From NCBI RefSeq assembly GCF_016921195.1, contig NZ_JAFGYF010000001.1, forward strand, positions 992,001 through 1,056,000: a DNA stretch of 64,000 nt. Direction: 5' to 3'. Source of the stretch: Cellulosimicrobium cellulans. GTDB taxonomy: Bacteria; Actinomycetota; Actinomycetes; Actinomycetales; Cellulomonadaceae. Within the stretch, counting starts at the first letter, position 1. Each line of letters starts with the position of its first letter. Positions 51,008 through 59,634 of this stretch are shown piece by piece. The notes under the pieces were generated by a model, which worked only from the letters and a program-made list of their open reading frames with translations, made no database searches and was not told the DNA's origin. Position numbers and translations under genes: made by a program.

Positions 51008-52384
51008 GTGCGCGACCACGTCCTCGACCTACGACCGCTGCGCGCGAACCGCGCGTACCGCGACCTGTGGGCCGGGTCCGCCGTCGGTGGGCTGGGCTTC
51101 CAGATCGCGAGCGTCGCCGTGCTGCTCCAGGTCTGGGAGCTCACGCACAGCCCGCTGTGGACGGGCACGATCGGCCTCGCCACGGCGGTCCCGCTCCTGA
51201 CGCTCGGGCTCGTCGGCGGCCACCTCGCCGACGTGCACGACCGGCGCACGATCATGCGGCTGGCCGCGGCCGGGCAGGTGCTGGCCGCCGTGGGGCTCGC
51301 CGCGCAGGCGCTCGCGGGCAACCGGTCGGTGTGGGTGCTCCTCGGCCTCGTGAGCCTCGGCGCGGCGTGCAACGCGCTGGGATCCCCGGCCCGGCGGACG
51401 GTGCCGCCGCGACTCCTGCCGTCCGACCAGGTCGCCGCGGGCCTCGCGCTCCAGAACCTCTCGTTCCAGGTCGCGATGCTCGTGGGCCCTGCGCTCGCCG
51501 GCCTGGTGCTCGCGCGCTGGGACCTCCCGGCGGCGTACGGGCTGCAGGCCGCCGCGGCGGTCGTCGCGCTGCTGGGGCTCGTCCGCCTCCCTCCGCTCCC
51601 GCCGGGCAGCGCTGCTGGCTCGTCCGACGTCGTCCCCGCTCCGGCGCTGGCCGGCAGGGTTCCCGACGACCGCGCGGCGGGGCCGGACGCGCGGGGCGAG
51701 GCCCTGGTGACGGGTGCGCCGGTCGCCGCACCCGTGCCGGCCGTGGCGGTCGTGCCGCGCCGTCGGGCGGCCGCGGGCGGATGGTCGATCGTCTGGCGCA
51801 AGGCGACGCTGCGCGGCTCGTTCGCGACCGACGTCGCGGCGACCGTGCTCGCGATGCCGATCTCGCTCTTCCCGCTCGTCAACGAGCTCCGGTTCGACGG
51901 CGACCCGCGCACCCTCGGCCTGTTCCTCTCGGCCGTCGCAGTGGGCGGCATCGGCGCCGGGCTGATCTCGGGAGCGGTGACGCGCGCGACCCGCTCGGGC
52001 GCCCTGCAGCTCGCCGCGGCGGCGACGTGGGGCGTCGCGCTCGCCGGGTTCGGCCTCGCGGGGCCGCTGTGGCTCGCGCTCGCGTGCCTCGCCGTGGCGG
52101 GCGCCGCCGACACGGTGAGCGTGGTGACGCGCGGCGCCCTCGTCCAGCTCGAGACGCCCGACGAGTTCCGTGGTCGCGTGTCGTCGGTCGAGCACGTGGT
52201 GGGCGTGGCGGGACCGGAGGTCGGGAACTTCCGCGGGGGAGTGCTCGCGTCGCTCACGTCGGCGCCCGTCGCGCTGGTCGCGGGCGGGCTCGTGGCGAGC
52301 GCCGTCGTCGGGTTGGTGGCGTGGCGCAACGCCCCGCTCCGCCGCTACCGCACCCCGGTTCCGGAGACGGTCCCCGTGGGCTGA
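51008..52384 (+). CDS. MFS exporter (EntS-like)
   Basis: The 458-residue transporter has about 12 helices, with LRPLRANRAYRDLWAGSAVGGLGFQ at the start, GGHLADVHDRRTIMRLAAAG between helices 2 and 3, and a hydrophilic central loop at about residues 200-255. The late segment LVQLETPDEFRGRVSSVEHVVGVAGPEVGNFRGG is typical of the EntS/MFS_3 group of small-molecule and siderophore exporters. It is coupled to the marR gene, a common arrangement for drug efflux. No siderophore gene is nearby. Confidence 0.87.
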   Translation: MRDHVLDLRPLRANRAYRDLWAGSAVGGLGFQIASVAVLLQVWELTHSPLWTGTIGLATAVPLLTLGLVGGHLADVHDRRTIMRLAAAGQVLAAVGLAAQALAGNRSVWVLLGLVSLGAACNALGSPARRTVPPRLLPSDQVAAGLALQNLSFQVAMLVGPALAGLVLARWDLPAAYGLQAAAAVVALLGLVRLPPLPPGSAAGSSDVVPAPALAGRVPDDRAAGPDARGEALVTGAPVAAPVPAVAVVPRRRAAAGGWSIVWRKATLRGSFATDVAATVLAMPISLFPLVNELRFDGDPRTLGLFLSAVAVGGIGAGLISGAVTRATRSGALQLAAAATWGVALAGFGLAGPLWLALACLAVAGAADTVSVVTRGALVQLETPDEFRGRVSSVEHVVGVAGPEVGNFRGGVLASLTSAPVALVAGGLVASAVVGLVAWRNAPLRRYRTPVPETVPVG

Positions 52385-52441
52385 GCGCGGCGGCTGTCGC
52401 GTCGGGTGCCCGGAGCCTGACCGTCTCCCGCGCGGGTCGGG

Positions 52442-55111
52442 TCAGTCGACGGTCGCCGCGTCGAGCACGGGGAGGCGGGCGGCGCGGATCGCGGGCCACA
52501 CGCTCGCGACGAGGCCGATGACCACGGCGACGCCGAGGATCGCGAGCACCTGGCCCCAGGGGACCGCGAGCGTGCTCAGGCCCTCGTCGGCGAGCACGCC
52601 GGGCAGCGCGGCCCCGATCCCGATGCCCGTCGCGACGCCCAGCACGGTCCCGTAGACCGCCGTGAGCACCGACTCGATCGCGATGACGCCCGCGAGCTGG
52701 AGCCGCCCCAGGCCCACGGCGCGCAGCAGCCCGATCTCGCGCGTGCGCTCGATGATCGACAGGGCGAGCGTGTTGACGATGCCGAGCAGCGCGATGACGA
52801 TCGACAGCGCGAGCAGCGCGTAGAGGATGACGAGCACCTGGTTCACCTGGTCGGCGAACGCGGACGCCGTGTCCTCGCGGTCGAGCACGGTGACGACGAG
52901 GAACGGCTCGACGGCGGTCGTCAGCGCAGCGCGCAGCTCCTCGACCTCCGCCGGCGTCGCACCCTCCGCCGCCGACACGTAGACGATCCGGACGCTCGCC
53001 TGCGCGGCGGGTACGACGGCGTCGAACACGTCGTCGCGCACCAGAACGCCCGTCCCGACGAGCTGGCTGTCGATCACCGCGCCCACGCGCGCCTCGACCG
53101 CGGCGGCGCCCTCACCGAGGCGCAGGGTGTCGCCCACCTCCCAGCCTCGCTCGCGCGCGGTGCGCCGGTGCACGACGACGTCCCCGTCCTCGAGGGTCCC
53201 CGTCGGGTCTCCGGCGAGCGCCACGGGGTCGAGGGCGGTGTCGAAGAACCCGGCCGGCACGCCGGCGACGTCGGTGCCGCGCGCCGCGCCGTCGTCGGCC
53301 GCGTCGGCGCCCGACCCCTCGGCTCCGGCGCCCTCGACCGTCGCGACCGGCGCGAGGCCCAGCCGCACGGTGTCCACCACCGCGGCGCCCGGGGTCGCGG
53401 TCACCGCCTCGACGGCGCCCTCGGGGACGACGAGCGTCGCGGAGTCGACCACGAGGTCGGCGCGCACCTCGTTCTCGACGATGCTGCGCACGGACGCCTG
53501 GGTCGAGGCGGCGATGACGCCCGTGACGGACACGAGCGCCATGCCGATGAGCAGGGCACCGGCGGTGCTCGCCGTGCGGCGCGGGTTGCGCGTGACGTTG
53601 CCGCGCGCGAGGCGCCCGAGCGGTCGCAGCGCCACGACGAGCGGCCACGCGAGCACGGTGAGCACGCCGCGCGCGACCGCCGGGGAGCCGACGAGCACCC
53701 CCACGAGCACGAGGCCCGCACCCACGCCGAGCAGCAGGCGCGGGCTCAGGTCGTCGACCCACGCCCAGCCGGTCGGCGCCTCCGCGACCGACGACCCGAG
53801 GTACGCCGCGAGCCACAGCACCCCGGCGCCCGCCGCGACCAGCACGATCCCGCCCGCCGCCCGGATCCCGGTCCCGCGGTCCGGGGCGACGTCGTCACGC
53901 ATCGCCTGGACCGGCGGGATCGCGGCGGCGCGCCGCGCGGGCAGGACCGCCGCGAGCACGCTGACGACCGCCCCGAGCGCGACCGCCGCGACGACCTGCG
54001 TCGTGCCGAGCGGCACGCGGCCGGAGAACTCCATGCCGGCGAGCGCGAGCCCCCACCGGATGACGCGCACGAGCCCCGCGCCGGCCAGGACGCCGAGGCC
54101 GCCGCCCACGAGCCCGACGACGAGCGCCTGCACCAGGACCGAGGCGAAGACCTGGCCCGGCGACGCGCCGAGCGCGCGCAGCAGCGCGAGCTCGCGCAAC
54201 CGCTCCCGCACCGACATGGCGAACGTGTTCGCGATGATGAACGCGCCGACGAACAGCGCGATCGCGGCGAACACGAGCAGGAACGTCTCGACGAACCCGA
54301 GCACCTCCTCGACGGCCTCGCTCGCCTCGGCGCGCGCCTGCTCGCCCGTCACGGCCTCGGCACCCTCGGGCAGCACGTCCCCGACGCGCTCCGCGAGCGC
54401 GTCCTCGTCGACCTCCCCCGACGTCTGCGACGACCAGACCGAGAGCTGCGGCACCATGCCGTCCGGTGCGTACACCTCGCGCGCGGTCTCGCCGTCGATC
54501 CCGACGAGCACGGCCCCCGCCGCGGCGGCCTCGATCCCGAAGACCCCGGAGACGGTCACCGGCGTCGGCTCGCCCCCCAGCACGACCGTCGTCTCGTCGC
54601 CCGTCGACAGCCCGGCCGTCTCCGCCGCGCTCTGCTCGAGGACGATCTCGCCGCGCTGCGGCCACGCCCCGTCGAGCAGCGTGAGGCTCGGGTCCTCGGG
54701 GTCGACCGAGAACGCGGTGCTGGGCGGGCCGGTCGTCACGACGGCGGTCCCGTCGGCCGCGACGAGCACGACCGGCCCGGACACATCCGGGACTGCCCGC
54801 GCGACCCCGTCGACCGCCTCGACGTCCGCCGCGAGGTCGGCCGGGACGAGCGTGCGGTCGCCCGCGAACCCGTTGCCGCCCCCGCCGCCTCCGCCCCCTG
54901 GCGCGGCCGCGTCCCCGGTGACCTCCTGCGACCCGCGCACGTAGACGTCGGCGGTCAGCGTCGTCGCGATGATGTCGTCGAACGTGGAGGAGAGCATGCC
55001 GCGGAACGCGAACGTGCCGACGACGAACGCGACGCCGAGCGTCACGGCGAGCACGGAGAGCGCGAACCGCACGACGTGCGCGCGCACGCCCCGCAGCGCG
55101 ACGCGGATCAT
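52442..55111 (-). CDS. ABC transporter permease, double FtsX type
   Basis: The 889-residue protein has two FtsX/MacB-like units. Each has a transmembrane helix, a large extracytoplasmic domain, then three helices; the first unit has a Gly-rich stretch of nine glycines near residue 75. FtsX signatures are MSVRERLRELALLRALGASPGQV and SIIERTREIGLLRAVGLGRLQL. With the adjacent ATPase it should form a MacB/LolCDE-like exporter or mechanotransmitter rather than a channel. The ATG at 55111 overlaps the ATPase stop (ATGA). Confidence 0.92.
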   Translation of the reverse strand: MIRVALRGVRAHVVRFALSVLAVTLGVAFVVGTFAFRGMLSSTFDDIIATTLTADVYVRGSQEVTGDAAAPGGGGGGGGNGFAGDRTLVPADLAADVEAVDGVARAVPDVSGPVVLVAADGTAVVTTGPPSTAFSVDPEDPSLTLLDGAWPQRGEIVLEQSAAETAGLSTGDETTVVLGGEPTPVTVSGVFGIEAAAAGAVLVGIDGETAREVYAPDGMVPQLSVWSSQTSGEVDEDALAERVGDVLPEGAEAVTGEQARAEASEAVEEVLGFVETFLLVFAAIALFVGAFIIANTFAMSVRERLRELALLRALGASPGQVFASVLVQALVVGLVGGGLGVLAGAGLVRVIRWGLALAGMEFSGRVPLGTTQVVAAVALGAVVSVLAAVLPARRAAAIPPVQAMRDDVAPDRGTGIRAAGGIVLVAAGAGVLWLAAYLGSSVAEAPTGWAWVDDLSPRLLLGVGAGLVLVGVLVGSPAVARGVLTVLAWPLVVALRPLGRLARGNVTRNPRRTASTAGALLIGMALVSVTGVIAASTQASVRSIVENEVRADLVVDSATLVVPEGAVEAVTATPGAAVVDTVRLGLAPVATVEGAGAEGSGADAADDGAARGTDVAGVPAGFFDTALDPVALAGDPTGTLEDGDVVVHRRTARERGWEVGDTLRLGEGAAAVEARVGAVIDSQLVGTGVLVRDDVFDAVVPAAQASVRIVYVSAAEGATPAEVEELRAALTTAVEPFLVVTVLDREDTASAFADQVNQVLVILYALLALSIVIALLGIVNTLALSIIERTREIGLLRAVGLGRLQLAGVIAIESVLTAVYGTVLGVATGIGIGAALPGVLADEGLSTLAVPWGQVLAILGVAVVIGLVASVWPAIRAARLPVLDAATVD

Positions 55112-55983
55112 GCGGGGTCGACCGGGGCGGCGTGCCGACCGACGGGCGCCGCGGGCACGTCGGGAGCCGCGGGCCCGGGAGCGGCGGACCCGGCCGGTTG
55201 GCCGTCGTCGTCCGCCGCGAGCGCGAGCGCGTCGAGGATGTCCTGCTGCGTCGGGTCGTGCAGCTCGCCCGCGAGGCGGCCGTCGGCGAGGAACACGACG
55301 CGGTGCGCGTACGACGCCGCGCGCGGGTCGTGCGTGACCATGACGACGGTCTGCCCGAGCTCGTCGACGGACCGGCGCAGGAACGCGAGCACCTCGCCCG
55401 CGGAGCGGGAGTCGAGGTTGCCGGTCGGCTCGTCGGCGAACACGATCGACGGCCGTGAGACGAGAGCCCGCGCGCACGCGACACGCTGCTGCTGGCCGCC
55501 GGAGAGCTCGGACGGGCGGTGGTGCAGGCGGTCGCGCAGCCCGACGGAGTCGACGACCTCGTCGAACCACCCGCGGTCCACGGGTGCGCGCGCGATGTCG
55601 AGGGGGAGCGTGATGTTCTCCGCCGCGGTGAGCGTCGGCACGAGGTTGTACGCCTGGAAGACGAACCCGACGCGCGTGCGGCGCAGGGCCGTGAGGCGGC
55701 GCTGCGAGAGGCGGCTGATCTCCTGCCCGTCGATCACGACGCTCCCGGACGTGGGCGAGTCGAGCCCGGCGAGGCAGTGCATGAGCGTCGACTTCCCGGA
55801 GCCCGACGGTCCCATGATCGCGGTGAGGCGCCCGCGCGCGAAGTCGACGTCGACGCCGTCGAGCGCGCGCACCGCGGTCGTGCCCGACCCGTAGACCTTG
55901 ACGAGATCCCGCGCGCTCGCACGCGCCTCGGGCGCGTCCGGGGTGCCGGTCGGCGCGTCGGTCCGGGGGGCGGGGGGCGTCAT
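55108..55983 (-). CDS. ABC transporter ATPase (MacB/LolD type)
   Basis: The 291-residue ATPase has AIMGPSGSGKSTLMHCLAGL (Walker A), FQAYNLVPTLTAAENI (Q-loop), ELSGGQQQRVACARALV (signature), IVFADEPTGNLDS (Walker B) and VMVTHDPRAASYAHR (H-loop). The C-terminal 40 residues are a Pro/Ala tail. It forms an operon with the FtsX-type permease. ATG at 55983 is taken; an in-frame ATG at 55992 is equally possible. The substrate is unknown. Confidence 0.93.
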   Translation of the reverse strand: MTPPAPRTDAPTGTPDAPEARASARDLVKVYGSGTTAVRALDGVDVDFARGRLTAIMGPSGSGKSTLMHCLAGLDSPTSGSVVIDGQEISRLSQRRLTALRRTRVGFVFQAYNLVPTLTAAENITLPLDIARAPVDRGWFDEVVDSVGLRDRLHHRPSELSGGQQQRVACARALVSRPSIVFADEPTGNLDSRSAGEVLAFLRRSVDELGQTVVMVTHDPRAASYAHRVVFLADGRLAGELHDPTQQDILDALALAADDDGQPAGSAAPGPAAPDVPAAPVGRHAAPVDPA

Positions 55984-56109
55984 GCTCCCCATCGTGGCGC
56001 GCCGCGCCCCACGCCGCACCACCCGCGTGGGGGAGATGCCGTGCCGCGCAGGCCGACGATCCGTGGACACCGCGGCGTGGGAGCGATCCCACCGGGATAG
56101 CGTGGGGTC

Positions 56110-57192
56110 ATGAGCACCGTCGCCCCCACGCCCGCCGGGCAGTCCGCCCGGTCCGCCGTCCACCCCGTCCCCGACCTGTCCGCCGACGTCACGGGCACGG
56201 TCCCCGACCCGCGCAGCGCACCCCCGGTCCGCTGGGGCATCCTCGGCGCGGGCGGCATCGCGTCGTCGTTCGCCGAGGCCGTGCGCGTGCACACGCAGGG
56301 CCGTGTCGCGTCCGTCGGGTCGCGCGACCGCGTGCGCGCCGAGCGCTTCGCGACCGCGCACGGCGTGCCGACGACGCACCACGGCTACGAGGAGCTCGTC
56401 GAGGACCCGCAGGTGGACGTCGTCTACGTCGCGACGCCGCACTCGCACCACCACGAGCACGCGCTGCTCGCGATCCGCGCGGGCAAGCACGTGCTCGTCG
56501 AGAAGGCGTTCACGCGCAACGAGGCGGAGGCGGTCGAGGTGCTCGACGCCGCGCGCGAGGCCGGCGTGTTCGTCATGGAGGCCATGTGGACGCGGTTCCT
56601 GCCGCACGTCGCCGCGCTGCGCGGGGTGATCGCGCGCGGCGAGATCGGCGACGTCGTCAACCTCAGCGCCGACCACGGGCAGTGGTTCGCGTTCGACCCG
56701 GCGCACCGCCTCTACGCGCCGGAGCTTGCCGGCGGCGCGCTGCTCGACCTGGGCGTGTACCCGGTCTCGTTCGCGCACGACCTGCTGGGCGTGCCGTCGT
56801 CGGTCACCGCGGTGGGCTCGCTCACCGAGACGGGCGTGGACGGGCAGGTGAGCGTCGTGCTCGGCTACGGCGACACGCAGGCGACGCTCTCGACGACGCT
56901 GTGGTCGCGCACCGCGACGACCGCGGTGATCTCGGGCACGGCGGGGCGCATCGAGGTCGAGGGCAACTTCTACGCGCCGACGTCGTTCCGCGTGGTCCGC
57001 CACGACGGCGCGTCCTGGTACTACGACGGCTTCACGGGCGAGGGCAAGCAGTACCAGGCGGCCGAGGTCGCGCGCCGCGTCGCCGCGGGCGAGACGCAGA
57101 GCCCGCGCATGTCGTGGGACTCGACGCTCGAGGTCATGCGGACGCTCGACGAGGTCCGTCGTCAGATCGGGGTCGTGTACCCGGGGGAGTGA
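56110..57192 (+). CDS. Gfo/Idh/MocA family oxidoreductase
   Basis: The 360-residue enzyme has an N-terminal Rossmann fold (WGILGAGGIASSFAEAV), VDVVYVATPHSHHHEHALLA, the conserved Glu-Lys in GKHVLVEKAFT, and GGALLDLGVYPVSFAHDLLG in the catalytic domain. It resembles trans-dihydrodiol or glucose-fructose oxidoreductase-like members; a sugar or inositol substrate is likely. The first 40 residues are a low-complexity extension. TAGCGT (56098-56103) lies 6 nt before the ATG. Confidence 0.88.
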   Translation: MSTVAPTPAGQSARSAVHPVPDLSADVTGTVPDPRSAPPVRWGILGAGGIASSFAEAVRVHTQGRVASVGSRDRVRAERFATAHGVPTTHHGYEELVEDPQVDVVYVATPHSHHHEHALLAIRAGKHVLVEKAFTRNEAEAVEVLDAAREAGVFVMEAMWTRFLPHVAALRGVIARGEIGDVVNLSADHGQWFAFDPAHRLYAPELAGGALLDLGVYPVSFAHDLLGVPSSVTAVGSLTETGVDGQVSVVLGYGDTQATLSTTLWSRTATTAVISGTAGRIEVEGNFYAPTSFRVVRHDGASWYYDGFTGEGKQYQAAEVARRVAAGETQSPRMSWDSTLEVMRTLDEVRRQIGVVYPGE

Positions 57193-57205
57193 GTCTCGCG
57201 GGCGG

Positions 57206-57415
57206 TCAGTCGGTGTGCTCGACGACGTAGCTGCGGCCGTCCGGGCCCGTCACGCGCTCGAAGCGGGTCTTGAGCTCCTGGTCGCGCTCGCGTTCCGCGT
57301 CGGAGACGCCGCGCCCGTCCGCGTCCTGCCGGCCCACCTGGGCGGGGCCGAAGATCGGGAGGAAGCCCTCGGTGATGCGCATGCCGAGCGTGCGCCTGTC
57401 GTTCTTCCGCGCCAC
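57206..57415 (-). CDS. small hypothetical protein
   Basis: The 69-residue hydrophilic protein (start VARKNDRRTLGMRITEGF, end TGPDGRSYVVEHTD) has no recognised domain. GTG at 57415 has GGAGGA five nt upstream, and the codon use matches neighbouring genes, which supports it. It is divergent from the OhrR-like regulator, with a 27 bp palindrome between, so it is the likely regulated target. No cysteine is present, so it is not Ohr itself. Confidence 0.6.
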   Translation of the reverse strand: MARKNDRRTLGMRITEGFLPIFGPAQVGRQDADGRGVSDAERERDQELKTRFERVTGPDGRSYVVEHTD

Positions 57416-57446
57416 GGTGTCCTCCGCTGCAGGTCTCGTCAGATGG

Positions 57447-57473
57447 TTGGCACACCAATCATTGGTGTGCCAA
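57447..57473. promoter_or_regulatory. 27 bp perfect palindromic operator
   Basis: TTGGCACACCAAT (57447-57459) and ATTGGTGTGCCAA (57461-57473) are exact complements around one central base. It lies between the divergent small gene and the OhrR-like gene, 31 bp from each start, the typical position for a MarR-family autoregulated operator. Confidence 0.85.
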
Positions 57474-57503
57474 GAATAGCGCGATCCTCGGTACCATGGC
57501 GCC

Positions 57504-58007
57504 ATGGCGGGTGACGAGGTCGACGGGACGGGCGCGCGGGGTGCGGGCACGCTGTTCGCCGACCCCCTCGCGCTCGAGGCGCAGGTGTGCTTCGCGCTCT
57601 CGGCGGGCGCTCGGGGCATGGTCGCGCTGTACCGCCCGCTGCTCGAGCCGCTCGGCATCACGCACCCGCAGTACCTCGTGCTCCTCGCGCTCTGGCAGGA
57701 CGACGCCGCGGGCACGACGTCGACCGTGGGCGACCTCGCGAGCCGCCTCCATCTCGACGCCGGGACGCTCTCGCCCCTGCTCAAGCGGCTCGAGGCGCTC
57801 GGCTTCGTGCGCCGGTCGCGCTCGCCCGACGACGGCCGGCAGGTCCGCGTGACCCTCACGGCCGAGGGGCGCGCCCGCCGCCGGGACGCCGAGAGCATCC
57901 CCCCGTCGATCGTCGCGGCCACGGGACTCAGCCTCGACGAGCTCGCCGAGGTGCACGCCGCGGCCTCGAAGGTCGTCGCCGCCGCGCTGCGCGCGGGCGT
58001 CTACTGA
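57504..58007 (+). CDS. MarR/OhrR-like regulator
   Basis: The 167-residue winged-helix protein has an OhrR-type N-terminus, LEAQVCFALSAGARGM with Cys29 at the position of the peroxide-sensing cysteine, and ITHPQYLVLLALWQDD. HLDAGTLSPLLKRLEALGFV is the recognition region and SPDDGRQVRVTLT the wing. Homologues repress ohr until the cysteine is oxidised by organic hydroperoxides or hypochlorite. No ohr gene is in the window. TACCAT lies 6 nt before the ATG, suggesting a leaderless mRNA. Confidence 0.87.
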   Translation: MAGDEVDGTGARGAGTLFADPLALEAQVCFALSAGARGMVALYRPLLEPLGITHPQYLVLLALWQDDAAGTTSTVGDLASRLHLDAGTLSPLLKRLEALGFVRRSRSPDDGRQVRVTLTAEGRARRRDAESIPPSIVAATGLSLDELAEVHAAASKVVAAALRAGVY

Positions 58008-58094
58008 CGAAAATGCGCCTGCTGCCCGCCGACCATGCGGTTCTGGCCCGTCAGGGGACGAGGGCGGGAGCCAATCCCATGCTCGGCGGGGTGG

Positions 58095-58805
58095 TCAGGC
58101 GTCGGTGACGCGGACGCCGTCGGGACCGACGACGAAGCGGACCGCCGCGAGGCCCGCCGCGAGCGCGTCGGGGGCGGGGGACGCAGTCGCGAGCTCGTCC
58201 GCCGCGTGGGTGCCCGTCACGGCGAGCGTCGCGCAGCCCGCCGCGCGCGCCGCGGCGATCCCCGCCGGGGCGTCCTCGACGACGAGGCAGCGAGCGGGGT
58301 CCACGCCGAGGCGCTCCGCGCCGAGCAGGAACGGGTCCGGGTCGGGCTTGCCGCGCGCGACGTCGTCGGCCGTCACGACGACGGACGGGGCGTCGAGCCC
58401 CGACGCCGCCATGCGCGCCGACGCGAGCGGGCGCGTGCACGAGGTGACGATCGCCTGCCGTTCGGCAGGGAGCGCGCCGAGCGCGTCCCGCGTCCCGGGC
58501 AGGATCGTCACGCCCTCGTTGTCCTCCAGCTCGAGCTCGTGGATGCGCTCGTAGGCCGACTCGACCCGGTCCTCCGGCAGGAGCTCGGCAATGAGCGTGC
58601 GCGCCGGCGTGCCGTGCTGGATCTGGAACTCCTCGGGGTCGGGCAGGCCGTGCTCCGCGGCCCAGCGCCGCCAGTTCCGGTCGACCGCCGGGACGGAGTC
58701 GATGAGCGTGCCGTCCATGTCGAACAGCACGGCGTCGAACGTGCGTCCGGCGAACGCGACGCCGGGGGTGGGCAGAGGGCGGGGCGCGGCAGCAGGGTCG
58801 GGCAT
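58095..58805 (-). CDS. HAD-IA phosphatase (sugar-phosphate type)
   Basis: The 236-residue HAD hydrolase has FDAVLFDMDGTLIDS (motif I), VTSCTRPLASARM (motif II), GKPDPDPFLLGAERLG (motif III) and VVEDAPAGIAAARAAG (motif IV). The cap sits between motifs I and II, as in the DOG/GPP and beta-phosphoglucomutase group; it may dephosphorylate a sugar phosphate. TAGCCT (58817-58812) lies 6 nt before the ATG. It is divergent from tmk across 58 bp. Confidence 0.87.
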   Translation of the reverse strand: MPDPAAAPRPLPTPGVAFAGRTFDAVLFDMDGTLIDSVPAVDRNWRRWAAEHGLPDPEEFQIQHGTPARTLIAELLPEDRVESAYERIHELELEDNEGVTILPGTRDALGALPAERQAIVTSCTRPLASARMAASGLDAPSVVVTADDVARGKPDPDPFLLGAERLGVDPARCLVVEDAPAGIAAARAAGCATLAVTGTHAADELATASPAPDALAAGLAAVRFVVGPDGVRVTDA

Positions 58806-58863
58806 GCCCCGAGGCTAGCCCGCGGCCGCACCGGTGTCCGACGGCGCGGCTAGGGTGGACGCC
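58806..58863. promoter_or_regulatory. divergent leaderless promoters of the HAD and tmk genes
   Basis: Minus: TAGCCT (58817-58812) then 6 nt to the HAD ATG. Plus: TAGGGT (58851-58856) then 7 nt to the tmk GTG. The two -10 boxes lie at the outer edges of the 58 bp region, so both mRNAs should begin at or next to their start codons. Confidence 0.6.
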
Positions 58864-59634
58864 GTGAGCGCACCCGGGTACTTCATCTCGTTCGAGGGCG
58901 GCGACGGCGTCGGCAAGTCGACGCAGGCGCGCCTGCTCGGGCAGTGGCTCGGCGAGCTCACGGGTCGCGAGGTCGTGCTCACGCGCGAGCCCGGCGGCAC
59001 CGAGCTCGGCAAGGAGCTGCGCGCCGCGGTGCTCCACGGGCAGGACATGGACCCCCGCACCGAGGCGCTGATCTACGCCGCGGACCGCGCGCACCACGTC
59101 GCGAGCCTGGTGCGACCGGCGCTCGAGCGCGGCGCGATCGTCGTCACGGACCGCTACCTCGACTCGTCGGTCGCGTACCAGGCGGGCGGGCGCGAGCTCG
59201 GCGCGGACGAGATCGAGCTCATCTCGCGCTGGGCCGTGCAGGACCTCATGCCGGACGTCACGATCCTGCTCGACCTCGACCCCGCCGCGGCCTCCGCGCG
59301 GATCCGACGGCAGCACGACCGCCTGGAGCGCGCGGGGGCAGAGTTCCACCGTCGCACGCGGGAGGCGTTCCTCGCGCGCGCGGCGGCGGACCCGGAGCGC
59401 TGGGTCGTGCTCGACGCCACGACCTCCATCGACGACCTCCAGGCGCAGATCCGCGTCGACGTCGCGGCCCGGCTCGAGCTGACGCCGGTCGTGGAGGAGG
59501 CGGAGGACACGGTCGCTGCCGAGCCCGACGACGGCTTCGACGACACCGACAGCGCGATCGGGTACACGCCGGGCCTCGGCCTCGGCCTCGGTCCGGGCGC
59601 CGCCGGGCCGGCGACGGGGAGCGGGGCCGCGTGA
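58864..59634 (+). CDS. tmk: thymidylate kinase
   Basis: The 256-residue enzyme phosphorylates dTMP to dTDP. It has SFEGGDGVGKSTQARLLGQW (P-loop), TREPGGTELGKELR (the DRX/REPGG motif), VTDRYLDSSVAYQ and a lid region RIRRQHDRLERAG. The core ends near residue 215; the last 40 residues are an acidic and Gly/Leu-rich tail (TPGLGLGLGPGAAG) not found in the standard enzyme. GTG at 58864 has TAGGGT 7 nt upstream. It overlaps holB by 4 bp. Confidence 0.95.
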   Translation: MSAPGYFISFEGGDGVGKSTQARLLGQWLGELTGREVVLTREPGGTELGKELRAAVLHGQDMDPRTEALIYAADRAHHVASLVRPALERGAIVVTDRYLDSSVAYQAGGRELGADEIELISRWAVQDLMPDVTILLDLDPAAASARIRRQHDRLERAGAEFHRRTREAFLARAAADPERWVVLDATTSIDDLQAQIRVDVAARLELTPVVEEAEDTVAAEPDDGFDDTDSAIGYTPGLGLGLGPGAAGPATGSGAA

